From Branchipolynoe longqiensis (taxonomy: Eukaryota; Annelida; Polychaeta; Phyllodocida; Polynoidae), in contig CM059188.1 of assembly GCA_030323885.1 (NCBI GenBank), positions 114,432,776 through 114,496,775 on the forward strand: DNA of 64,000 bases, read 5' to 3'. The stretch's first letter is position 1. The number at the start of each line of letters is the position of its first letter. The position numbers and the translations under genes are program-made. Below, in pieces: positions 37,301 to 42,976 of the stretch. Under the pieces are notes generated by a model that made no database searches, had not been told where the DNA came from, and saw only the letters and a list, made by a program, of their open reading frames with translations.

Positions 37301-38448
37301 GTTTTGACAAATTTGATGCTTTCATCGGACTATGCAACTTTAAGTAAGTCTCTTAAACACTGGTGCACTCTGGATGTATTCCCTCCACACCACTTGGAGC
37401 CAAGGTTATCAAAGTTGGACACGGGACACTGGTCTTAACTCTTCTTCTTGGTTATCCATCAGTGGCGACGATGACAGCAACTCATCATTTGTTGTGAACT
37501 CGTTGATGACCGATGAGTCCAATTTGTGCTCGGAATGTGCGGTGGCACATTGGACATGCATGTGTAGCTGCTGTCAGAGAGTCTGGTAGATGAAGGAGAC
37601 AATCTTTTTTTCTGCTGACACTTTTGTTTAGCTTGAGATATACGATCAGTTTCAAACTGTGGTGTGCCTTTATGAATAGAACCACGACTCTTATTGAACT
37701 AGTCACGCTGGGTTTCTTTCAGAGAACCGATTTCGCGGTGAGTCTGCTCGACATCACCCCAACCATCCTGGACTGGTTCAACGTCGCGTACCCGTCCTAT
37801 GGCATCCTGCACCGGCACCAGAAGGCGCGACTCACCGGCCACTCTCTCCTCCCACTCCTCTCGTCTCGTCCCGGCCGCCAGAGGGCCGTCCTAAACGGTA
37901 GCAGCAGCATGGCGCAGAATGACATCATCTGCACAGAGAAGAACACTGGTGAGGTGCGTGTGGTCTTCGCCAGCCACAGCCTGCATGAGGCGACCATGTA
38001 CTATCCGATGCGGGTTGTGCGCACTGCCCGCTACAAGCTCATCCACAACATAGCTGCACCGCTACCATTCATGATCGATCAGGATTTTTTCATCTCTCCA
38101 ACATTCCAGGACCTTCTGGCTCGCACCAGCGACGGCCGGCCCTTGCACTGGTATAAGAAGAGCCTGGAGGAGTACTACTACCGCCCGCAGTGGGAGCTGT
38201 ATGACCTGGTGGCTGACCCCAAGGAGCTAGCGAATCTTGCCCAGGCTGGCGGTTCGCAGGCGGTGCTGACCGCCCTGCAGGGGGCGCTGTATACGTGGCT
38301 GAACGCCACTTATGACCCCTGGCTATGCGCCCCGTGGGGCGTGTACGAGGCGTCCGGGGCCTACAAGCACCGCCCGAAGTGCATGGCCCTCCACAATGGG
38401 CAGCGCATCCCTCGTTACTTTGTTACGGATGAGAATAGCCGTAGCTAG
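10752..38448 (+). CDS. SGSH: N-sulphoglucosamine sulphohydrolase (heparan N-sulfatase), complete
   Basis: Seven exons: 10752-10851, 12468-12600, 13087-13220, 14758-14908, 34004-34242, 36350-36525, 37723-38448. All are GT-AG with matching phases, giving 552 residues and a TAG stop. The lysosomal enzyme removes N-linked sulfate from glucosamine during heparan sulfate breakdown. A hydrophobic signal peptide (about residues 1-21) is followed by NVLLIV-ADD (metal ligands D35, D36). Then come the sulfatase signature CSPSR (C74 becomes formylglycine, R78), GIIGKKHVG (K127, H129), FHDPHRCGH (H185) and [12 protein letters not shown] (D277, N278, R286). These lie four positions after the human residues throughout. 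The human enzyme has about 502 residues; the excess is mostly an insertion around residues 366-391 and a longer C-terminus. Exon 5 is followed by a minisatellite that copies its donor (34175-35005). Intron 4 is 19 kb of repeats. LRRC45 lies downstream, facing it. Confidence 0.97.
11180..11640. mobile_element. Degraded TIR element (GGGTCGTTCTCTGAAAC family)
   Basis: Shares AATTTGTTGTGTG, TTTTTGCTCAATTTG, GAGATCAACATCAAAAAGTGAAATAG and an end near 11600 (CGATTTCAGAAAACGGCCC) with the copies at 33436-33760 and 41692-42245. A short piece recurs at 13620-13705. Lies in SGSH intron 1. Confidence 0.55.
12689..12800 (-). mobile_element. SINE-A head fragment
   Basis: On the minus strand: CCAGAGGCGATGGCCGAATG A box, a B-box-like region, then CAAACCAATGACTTAAAAATTG. 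Truncated after the head. SGSH intron 2. Confidence 0.75.
13267..13598 (+). mobile_element. SINE-A, full-length divergent subtype
   Basis: The head reads GGCATGGTGGCCGAATCCGTAGAGCG, a different tRNA-like head from most copies. The body and the tail (GATGTTGCCAAGATGTAAAAC then CAAACAAACAAA) are SINE-A. SGSH intron 3, about 45 bp after exon 3. Confidence 0.8.
14029..14318. repeat. (ATTC)n and (CCCT)n microsatellite block
   Basis: ATTC repeats at both ends (14029-14095, 14284-14315) flank a pyrimidine-only CCCT/CCCTC tract. Open frames here are low-complexity artefacts. SGSH intron 3. Confidence 0.95.
14562..14661. repeat. (ATT)n microsatellite
   Basis: About 33 ATT units with one interruption, less than 100 bp before SGSH exon 4. 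Confidence 0.95.
15669..16612. mobile_element. Head-to-head pair of CGTAATCGATTAA TIR elements forming a long inverted repeat
   Basis: A fragment (15669-15727) precedes a full copy (about 15742-16206, CGATTAACACGACCC ... GATTAATCGATTACGCCCC). Directly after it comes an inverted, slightly shortened copy (about 16207-16612) ending GGTCGTGTTAATCGATTACGGCC. The arms are about 400 bp with almost no loop. SGSH intron 4. Confidence 0.8.
16847..17136. mobile_element. Fold-back MITE (CTGGGCCGC ends)
   Basis: Starts CTGGGCCGCTTTCAAGTGTG and ends GAACGCGGCCCAG; internal CCTCGGA / CTCCGAGG and GAGGCG/CGCCTC motifs pair. Similar in ends and style to 28726-29033. Confidence 0.6.
17145..17230 (-). mobile_element. 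tRNA-like SINE head
   Basis: The minus strand reads CCGGGGACGGAATAACAGAG then GGGAGGTCATGGGTTCGATCCCCGACAGAGTCAAACCA, an A-box-like region and a strong B box. The body that follows is not SINE-A. Confidence 0.55.
17752..19340. repeat. GCGGTATGCGGCATGCGG repeat clusters flanking a nested MITE
   Basis: Clusters at 17752-17865, 18180-18260, 18960-19085 and 19150-19335 combine GCATTC and GCATGC units with the end motif AAGCTAAGATTCCTT or its complement. They look like ends of a palindromic element family. The same family lies at 51777-51990. A Harbinger-type MITE (18261-18940) is inserted into one cluster. Confidence 0.7.
18261..18940. mobile_element. Harbinger-type MITE saturated with ACGT motifs
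   Basis: The ends TACCCCTGTCACACTACGACG and CGTCGTAGTGTGACAGCCCCA are inverted repeats apart from a few terminal bases. They are flanked by TAA on both sides (18258-18260, 18941-18943), a TWA-type 3-bp target duplication. The 680-bp interior is made largely of ACGTT, ACGTC and ACGTA units in both orientations. No coding sequence. Confidence 0.8.
19523..19838 (-). mobile_element. SINE-A, near full length
   Basis: Minus strand: A box GCGGTGGCCGAATCGGTAGAGCG, B box AGTTCAATTCCC, body, then GATATCACCTTAGATGTTGCGAGGACATGAAACGCCAACAACC. SGSH intron 4. Confidence 0.85.
20013..20350 (+). mobile_element. SINE-A, full length
   Basis: CCAGACGAGATGGCCGAATG start, B box GGTTCAAACCCTGG, full body, GATATGACCTTAGATGTTGCCAGGACG and a CAACAACCAACCAA tail. 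Confidence 0.9.
20604..20895 (+). mobile_element. SINE-A, divergent head
   Basis: The head (GGACGCAGAGGCCGAATCTGTAGAGCG) matches the 13267 subtype with an internal deletion. The body is conserved and the tail ends CCCCAACAAACAAATT. Confidence 0.8.
20915..21178 (-). mobile_element. CAGGGTCCGTAC-family MITE
   Basis: Inverted relative to the copies in LRRC45. Runs from GTACGGGGCCTGGAAAGTC to ACATGTGTACCGACCCT and carries the repeated CCTTGAAAAG / CTTGAATTCC motifs of the family. Confidence 0.75.
21247..21497. mobile_element. MITE, inverted copy of 4401-4658
   Basis: GAGCCGGTCTCAGAAGGTGC at the left end and TTTGAGAGAGGCTC at the right; the interior matches the reverse complement of the first copy. 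Confidence 0.75.
21648..21934 (-). mobile_element. CAGGGTCCGTAC-family MITE
   Basis: CAGGGTCCGTTCGGGGCCAGGCAAG at the left and CACATGTGTACTGACCC at the right, with the family body between. Confidence 0.75.
22461..22776. mobile_element. TIR element (CCATATATGTCCCAATAGA ends) with an internal 82-bp tandem duplication
   Basis: Ends CCATATATGTCCCAATAGAC and CTTCTATTGGGACATATACGG are inverted repeats. Inside, GCCTCTGAAATAAAGTGGG and flanks occur twice, 82 bp apart (22558 and 22640). Confidence 0.7.
23880..24392 (-). mobile_element. Miniature LTR element (TRIM) with a tRNA-like sequence in each LTR, copy 1
   Basis: LTR-like direct repeats at 23880-24062 and 24212-24392, each TG...CA. Flanks are CTAC and CTAG (3 of 4 match). 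On the minus strand each LTR starts TGTAGTAGT and carries a tRNA-like block with an A-box region (GGTGGTGTAATGATTAGCAC) and B box (GGTTCGA). The internal 149 bp has no coding capacity. The PBS-like site (TGGTTTCCATGACC) follows the minus-strand 5' LTR after one base. SGSH intron 4. Confidence 0.75.
24548..24895 (-). mobile_element. MITE, inverted copy of the 9290-9650 element
   Basis: AGACCCTGTCAGTTAAGC at one end, CCAGCTTAACTGGCTGG at the other, and CAGAATCTGGAACCACTCT near both ends. Confidence 0.7.
24898..25058 (-). mobile_element. SINE-A, truncated
   Basis: Minus-strand head and first part of the body (GCACGGAATGGCCGCTTTGG ... GGATAGGGCAA). The 3' half is missing. Confidence 0.75.
25188..25871. 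mobile_element. Harbinger-type MITE saturated with GGTCCGGGG motifs
   Basis: Ends AGCCCCAGTCACACATA and TATGTGTGACTGGGGCT are perfect 17-bp inverted repeats, flanked by TAA on each side (25185-25187, 25872-25874). The 684-bp interior is almost entirely variants of GGTCCGGGG, GATCCGGGG and GGCTCGTCCGG, in both orientations. Open frames of 150-190 codons here are Gly/Trp- or Pro-rich products of the repeat, not genes. Confidence 0.88.
25905..26207 (+). mobile_element. SINE-A, full length
   Basis: CCAGACGGGCCAAATGAGTTGAGCG start, B box ATTCGAACCCTGG, complete body, and CAGGACATAAAACTCCAACAACC tail. Confidence 0.88.
26337..26625 (-). mobile_element. SINE-A, 3'-truncated
   Basis: GACCAGACGGGATGGCCGAATG start on the minus strand, conserved body, ends within the TCCTGATATGA block. 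Confidence 0.85.
26879..27020 (+). mobile_element. TTAAAGCTGCATAGTCCGATG MITE, 5' half
   Basis: TTTAAAGCTGCATGGTTTTGAG, then TTTTCTGAGATAAATATATTAGG and the following 100 bp of the family. The right half is missing. Confidence 0.75.
27189..27228. repeat. (TG)n microsatellite
   Basis: TG dinucleotide run with single GC interruptions. Confidence 0.9.
27896..27992 (-). mobile_element. SINE-A body fragment
   Basis: CCATGCTAACCAGTTCTTGTC through AATCATTGGTTTGACT; both ends missing. Confidence 0.65.
28171..28310 (+). mobile_element. SINE-A head followed by (ATT)n
   Basis: Head only: CCAGACCGGATGGCCGAATG, B box GGTTCGAATCCTGATCGA, then about 60 bp of ATT repeats in place of the body. Confidence 0.75.
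28726..29033. mobile_element. Fold-back MITE (GGGCCGCATTCAGGGTCC ends)
   Basis: Ends GGGCCGCATTCAGGGTCC and GGACCCTGAACGCGGCCC are inverted repeats with two mismatches. The interior repeats GGAGACGCCTCC-like and AAAATGGCCGCC-like motifs in both orientations. Confidence 0.75.
29082..29400 (-). mobile_element. SINE-A-related, divergent
   Basis: The 3' end is clear (CCTGGCAACATCTACGGTCATATCAGGATGG); the head half (B box GGGATTGATCCCAC on +) is a different subtype. Confidence 0.7.
29560..30040. repeat. Palindrome-rich 35-bp satellite (CGGTACCGTGA ... GACTGCCGATCTATATCAA)
   Basis: GACTGCCGATC recurs with a 35-bp period (29905, 29940, 29975) and more loosely upstream. Each unit carries a CACGGTACCGTG-like palindrome centred on GGTACC. 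SGSH intron 4. Confidence 0.8.
30062..30225 (+). mobile_element. TTAAAGCTGCATAGTCCGATG MITE, 3' half
   Basis: Family sequence from GGTTCTATTAAATTGAC to the end TCATCGGACTATGCAGCTTTAA. Confidence 0.8.
30447..32060 (+). mobile_element. TTAAAGCTGCATAGTCCGATG MITE interrupted by a LINE
   Basis: The left end TTAAAGCTGCATAGTCCAATG (30447) and right end CATCGGACTATGCAGCTTTAA (to 32060) belong to one MITE of about 340 bp, split by the LINE at 30742-32006. Ends abut TTAA, as expected of a piggyBac-like target, though the family is not proven. Confidence 0.85.
30742..32006 (-). pseudogene. 5'-truncated LINE, antisense in SGSH intron 4
   Basis: On the minus strand an open frame from 32075 to 31269 holds the C-terminal part of a non-LTR reverse transcriptase. 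It begins near the end of the palm ([15 protein letters not shown]), then [14 protein letters not shown], the thumb ([29 protein letters not shown]) and ends KIKTGNPN. About 490 bp of 3' UTR and an A-rich tail (T run at 30741-30750) follow. A 6-7 bp target duplication, GATACT(T), flanks it (30735-30740, 32007-32013). The first ~20 codons of the open frame belong to the MITE. A near-identical copy on + is at 43247-44375. Confidence 0.92.
32165..32480 (+). mobile_element. SINE-B (tRNA-Ser/Leu-like head, poly-A tail)
   Basis: Head: TGGCGGAGTGGTTAGAGTG A-box region, a long variable arm, B box GGTTCGATTCCCC. Body to GGGATTTCCCCTGCTTGGG, then ACTAATGTACC and a 14-A tail. Unrelated to SINE-A in the head; fragments of the 3' part occur at 6320-6375. 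Confidence 0.8.
32868..33190 (-). mobile_element. SINE-A, near full length
   Basis: Minus strand: CCGGGCGCGGTGGCCTAATCGGTAGAGCG, body, then GATATGACCTTAGATGTTGTTAGGATGTAACAC. Confidence 0.85.
33436..33760. mobile_element. TIR element (GGGTCGTTCTCGGAAAC), left part
   Basis: Matches 41692-42000 from GGGTCGTTCTCGGAAACTG through TTCAATAAAATCTTGTTTGA. The right half is missing and a SINE-A fragment follows. Confidence 0.7.
33766..33818 (-). mobile_element. SINE-A head fragment
   Basis: Only CCAGACGGGG ... GGCTGAATGAGTTGAGCC ... CCATCTTGGTAG remains. Confidence 0.6.
34175..35005 (+). repeat. 68-bp minisatellite built from the SGSH exon 5 / intron 5 boundary
   Basis: The true exon 5 donor is at 34243. 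Near-identical donors follow at 34311, 34379, 34446, 34513, 34581, 34649, 34717, 34785, 34853, 34921 and 34989, a 68-bp period with two 67-bp units. Each unit holds about 51 bp copied from the end of exon 5 (GCAGACATTGCC ... CTTGACCAAG), the donor GTAAGCC, and an acceptor-like TTCTCTGCAG 17 bp downstream. Most donors are GTAAG; those at 34853 and 34921 are GTAGG and GTACG. Confidence 0.97.
35020..35723 (+). mobile_element. TTAAAGCTGCATAGTCCGATG MITE interrupted by a solo LTR
   Basis: Left part AAAGTTGCATAATCCGATTG to GATATATC; right part ATCTGAAGTGTAAACATGCC to TCATCTGACTTTCAGCTTTAA. The insertion is at 35154-35504. Confidence 0.8.
35154..35504 (-). mobile_element. Solo LTR with TATC target duplication
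   Basis: 351 bp. On the minus strand it starts TGTAGTAGTCTGTACATG and ends GGGCCATTACA, and includes a polyadenylation-type AATAAA. TATC lies on both sides (35150-35153 and 35505-35508). A poly-G/poly-C tract lies inside (35328-35372). Its first 12 bases match the start of the TRIM LTRs. Confidence 0.85.
35954..36306. mobile_element. MITE (CAGGGATGAAA ends) with a SINE-A scrap inside
   Basis: Begins AATCAGGGATGAAAAATC and ends CACTTTCATCTCTGAAG, with paired CCGCGATTT / TTCCGCGATT motifs. A SINE-A 3' piece (36065-36120) is embedded. A related piece occurs at 62403-62640. It ends about 45 bp before SGSH exon 6. Confidence 0.6.
36862..37342 (+). mobile_element. TTAAAGCTGCATAGTCCGATG MITE, one copy plus a partial second 3' end
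   Basis: First copy 36862-37178 (ends GACTATGCAGCTATAA), then a second 3' third (37190-37342, ends CATCGGACTATGCAACTTTAA). SGSH intron 6. Confidence 0.8.
37480..37640 (-). pseudogene. C2H2-finger tail of a LINE polyprotein, fragment
   Basis: The minus strand encodes [20 protein letters not shown] then [10 protein letters not shown], a Cys2His2 finger of the type found at the C-terminus of some invertebrate LINE polyproteins. Isolated fragment 80 bp before SGSH exon 7. Confidence 0.55.
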
Positions 38449-38708
38449 GAATTTTCTTTTGGGACAGGCGGATAAATTTTTGGAATGAACGAGTGCCGAA
38501 GGCGCAAGGCACTAAAGGGGTCTGTATGCACATATACCCCACTCCACGTACACCCCCAGCCGCCCCAATGAAATGTTGAAATCTAGAGGCTCTGAAATGC
38601 GATTTAAGGAAGGTCACATACTGTTTTTTTTTGGTTGGGAGGCAACATCACCCTCCCCCCCCCACCTGTTACGACCCTGACGAGGTATGGCTAGAACGCG
38701 CATCCCAT

Positions 38709-38835
38709 CACAGGGTCCGTACACATTTGAACATATGGAATTCAAGGATGTCTTTGATAGGAATTCAAAGACTATTATAGGCATTAGAGGCTGAATAGGG
38801 CTAGATCAGCCAAAACAGGATCTGTAAGTTAATCT
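38709..38835 (+). mobile_element. CAGGGTCCGTAC-family MITE, rearranged
   Basis: Left end CAGGGTCCGTACACATTTGAAC, right end AACAGGATCTGTAAG, with a mostly unrelated middle. Downstream of SGSH; an AATAAA at 38865-38870 could be its polyadenylation signal. Confidence 0.6.
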
Positions 38836-39287
38836 TGGCCGTCGACTGAGCACTGAGTACAGTGAATAAATGCTTTTTTGTAATCTACTAAATTCACCTT
38901 TTGCACATACACAACTCTCAATGCATCGGGTTTTATTCTAATATATTTTAATATGAACTTTGATTACATGTTCCCAGCACAAATATGTAAAATGTTTGTA
39001 AAATTAGAGTACTTCATTGTACATACAAATCATATGAATTCTGTCTAATACAAATGGTGTACTATGTTGTAAAGTCAGTTAATCTATGGATGACACTTTA
39101 TGACACTAGATCAAATTATCTACACTCCACTCTGTGGTCAGGACTATGAACAATATTGTAAGTTATCCATGGGTATAGCTGTCACAGTCTGTATAGTTTG
39201 GTGATGCCAAAAGTATTCTCTATAACAAATTATATAGATGTCTATGCCATATGATATTATAGATGCTTTTAAAATGTTAATTAGTTC

Positions 39288-39785
39288 TGTTGTGGGGGTG
39301 ATGAAGATGGGAAATATTGCGCCTAGAGCGGGACTCGAACCCACATCTCTGTGCATTCCGGGCCAGTGTGCTAACCATTAGACCACCTATGCTCACTGAT
39401 GTCACCACACTACCCACGCCTACCTGTATATGTGGTTACTTGCCTGAGAGGTCAGTGCAGACCACTATACACGTCCCCCTGGAATTGCAAGTCTTTTAAT
39501 GCTTACAATTACATACATACAGGCAGTGCATTTACACATACACAGGGTAGATTCAACAACTATACAGCGTGTAGTTTATACAGGATCATGGTCATGGCAA
39601 CCACTGTCGTGGGGGGGTGGGGTGATGAAAATGGGAAATATTGCGCCTAGAACAGGACTCGAACCCACATCTCTTTGCATTCTGGGCCAGTGTGCTAACC
39701 ATTACACCACCTAGGCTCCCTGATGTCACCACACTACCTACACCTACACGGCTCCTTGCCTGAGAGGTCATTGCAGGCTACGACA
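39288..39785 (-). mobile_element. Miniature LTR element (TRIM) with tRNA-like LTRs, copy 2
   Basis: LTRs 39288-39471 and 39605-39785, TG...CA, flanked by a perfect GTTC duplication (39284-39287, 39786-39789). Minus-strand features: tRNA-like block in each LTR with B box GGTTCGAGTCC, PBS-like TGGTTGCCATGACC after the 5' LTR, and PPT-like AGGGGGACG before the 3' LTR. No coding capacity. Confidence 0.85.
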
Positions 39786-39789
39786 GTTC

Positions 39790-41440
39790 TATAGGTCCTT
39801 CAAGTGTGTAAATGTATATGCAAACTACAAACAGTGTGTGTTCGATATGAGAGAAATAACTTCTATACTACTTGTATGCATGGTTATTTTGGGAGTTTTA
39901 TATGAATGAGATAATATATATTATATTTATCAGAGCTATTACAGATAGTCATAGGTGAAATTAAAAAAAGAAATTTGAGAGGTCAACACAACTGAAATTT
40001 GTGGGTGGACGATGATGAAAAGTAAATAAATTCATGAGTGGTATATGTAACATTTTATCTAAAGAAAATGCAATGAAATAATTATGTATACAAATAAATA
40101 CATCACAGTTCTATCACACTTTTACATAATTGCCATTTACAGTGTATCACACATTCAATATTGCTTGAACTTTTTGATTAAATAATGTGATTGAATAAAT
40201 ACACTATTGATGCATGATTTGTGTAATATTTTAGAATAAATTAACTGTATGAGTAGACTATCTGTTCTGTGATGATTATTTATATCAAGGATTTGATATA
40301 TAATGATGTCAAAGCGAGGTTGTTTGAGGCTCTCCCAGAGTGCTATCCGAAAATACGCCGCCATATTGGAAGTGTGGTCATGAATGATAATAGATGCAAC
40401 AATTTATATAGCTAGCACTATGATGTTTACAGTAAGTCACAAGTTAGAAAAGATAGTTGCAACTCATATCTGGCTGAATTTCTAAGGCATCATAAACCAT
40501 GTCGGTTTAATACAAAATAAAAACACCACAGAACTAGATCTGTAAATGCTGGCATACTACTAGGCTATAGCATATGAATGACGTGGCCAATTATCACACT
40601 TTTATGACATCACTAAACCATCTATCCCTCTATCTGTGATTATACTGAAAATGGTGTTTTCACAGCCATCTTTGACAGTTTTGTTTGTTTCTTTGTTTAC
40701 AAATTGGCTAGTTCAGCAATTTGCCACAATTTCTGTGCAGGAATCACGTGCATGTGGCACCTGGCGTCCACAGGGGGAACTATAACCTGCCTCCCTACTG
40801 GAAACTTGTACACCGGCATCAAACAAAACAACATGGAATGTACAATGATTCTTTTCTTTCATTAGAAAATCTAGCTTTTCAAGCTCAGTTTAACGCACTC
40901 AGTCAATCGGTGAGATAAATGTATAATTAATTGGAAGGTGTCTAAAAAATCGATCTGCATCAGGGCACAAGAACATAATATATATTAATGTATACAAATA
41001 ATATTAAAATTCGGGTAAACCATCCCTATATATCACATTAATGTACTCCATGTAAAGATGGCAAATATATCATTCAATATAATTACACAATGTCCGTCAG
41101 TCATCACCATCAATCCCTTACCCGTGCGGGTCATTTGGGCACCACAGATGACCTTGCAACCAGGTTTATCCCCCCCCCCCCCTCGTTCTCCACTGCCCTC
41201 TGGGACTTTCCGTAAACTGCAGCAGGCCTGTCTATTAGTCCCTGATGTTGTCTTTACACCTCTTCTCTTGTCCACCATCTCTTCCCATGTCTGTCAGTAC
41301 ACTAAACTTATACACAAACCGCACTTCATACATACTATAGGAGAAAGACCATTGATCTGAAATATAAAGCCAGACTAGACATTACTTATACTTACTTACA
41401 CTTATCCTCTTCTCTTTATATATTTAGGCATAAATAGCCT
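39790..41440. other. Intergenic stretch with no recognised feature
   Basis: AT-rich sequence between the SGSH and LRRC45 3' ends. I find no open frame, repeat copy or RNA signature that I can name. Confidence 0.4.
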
Positions 41441-41441
41441 G

Positions 41442-41645
41442 TTAGCAGATTCGGCCAGTATATATATGAATTGTCCTAATTATAGTAGTCATGTGGCGAG
41501 GACTGACTATACCGATACTGAGTCCAACATTTATCAAGTCTTGTTTTTGCAATGCATTTAGTGATGGAGCTTCGATTATTTTGGCTGGAAGCCTATTCCA
41601 TGTTTGCTGCTCTATCAAGGAGAAAGTTTTAAAGTTTTTCCTCAC
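41442..41645 (-). pseudogene. LINE reverse transcriptase C-terminal fragment
   Basis: Encodes FSLIEQQTWNRLPAKIIEAP then SLNALQKQ, the WNSLP-type C-terminal motif of non-LTR elements. A short relic of a family different from the other two LINEs here. Confidence 0.7.
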
Positions 41646-41691
41646 ATTACCAGTGAGTCAATTCTGCCCTTGACACTTCTCTATTCTAGTA

Positions 41692-42245
41692 GTCGGGTCA
41701 TTGTCTGAAACTGGGTACCACATATTTGGTTGCCATGTTACATTGGTGACAATAACATTTTTGGTTAGTTTTTTTGAAGCAAGTCAAATAAGTTATTGTT
41801 GCCTCTGTGTGTTAAATATGTTAGCAATTATATATGTATTTAATCTATCCGACAAAATATATCAAAAGTATGCTTGTATGAATCTATGCTAAAGTGAAAA
41901 TTTATACATCGACATTATGCATTTACCCAAACCTATTTCTTGGAAGACATAAAATCTTTTTTGCTTAACTGCAATCAATAAAATCTTGTTTGAATTTGTT
42001 GTGCGTCCTAGAAGTGTTTTTTTCCATTTACACACAAGTGATTTTTATGTTTTGCTCAATTTGCATGAGATCAAAATCAAAAAGTGAAATAGCTTCTATT
42101 CTTCCCCCCCCCCCCCAACTCTGACATTGGCACAATATGTACACCTTCATATGAACAAGGATTCGGCTATTATTTTTAACAATTTCACTTTTGGCTTCAC
42201 AAGTCACATATTGGTGCTCAGTTTTCAGAGAAACGACCCAGTTAT
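41692..42245. mobile_element. TIR element (GGGTCATTGTCTGAAAC), full copy
   Basis: Ends GGGTCATTGTCTGAAACTG and CAGTTTTCAGAGAAACGACCC are inverted repeats. Core with AATAAAATCTTGTTTGAATTTG. Related copies at 11180 and 33436. Confidence 0.75.
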
Positions 42246-42976
42246 CAATCGCAGAAAGAAGCACTTTGTTGCAATGTTCCTTCCTACATGCTCAGATGGC
42301 CAATATTTGTTCACAAATTATCCTATAATAAAAGGAGGCCTTAGACCCCGGTGAATACTGGTTGATTTACTTCTCATTAAATGAGTTTACTTTGAAAGTA
42401 GCGATATTCACTGACAAACACAGTGAGCTCAACACCTGTTAGATCAAACATTCACCTCATACTTGCAGTAGGGGTTAAAAAAAACAATCCATTAGAAAAA
42501 CTGGCAAGAGGCTGGGTAAATGAAATTTAAAAAGCAAAATATATTCTTCGCATACATCTTCATATCTACTCGTTACTCCTGATTTGAAAAATATAATAAA
42601 ATATATACTTTAATGAACATTCAAAGTGAAATCAACGGCGTTCTATGGTCGCCATATTGCTTGTTTATATCCTCTGTCACTTCACCAACTCTATGCCAAT
42701 GTAGGTAGACACTAGATGCTGGAACCAGGAATTCCACTTCCTGTTCCATACTAAAACAGTTTTCGCTCGTTTTTAGACTACATCGTCATTCACCCCTGCT
42801 CTGGGTCGTGGTGAATCTTTTATCTAAACGCTTGAGACCTAGATGAAAGATTCACCCCGTACTTGGGTAGGGGTGAATCTTTCATCTATCTGTGAGCATG
42901 CCCTTTAATGCCGCAGCCGCAGCCGCTCCACACCAGCCACCATGACTGGGTCACGTGGTGCGGAGATAACCCCGCC

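Noticed and set aside
37485..37706. Independent zinc-finger gene
   Set aside because: A single C2H2 finger of the LINE C-terminal type with no start or continuation; better read as a LINE relic.
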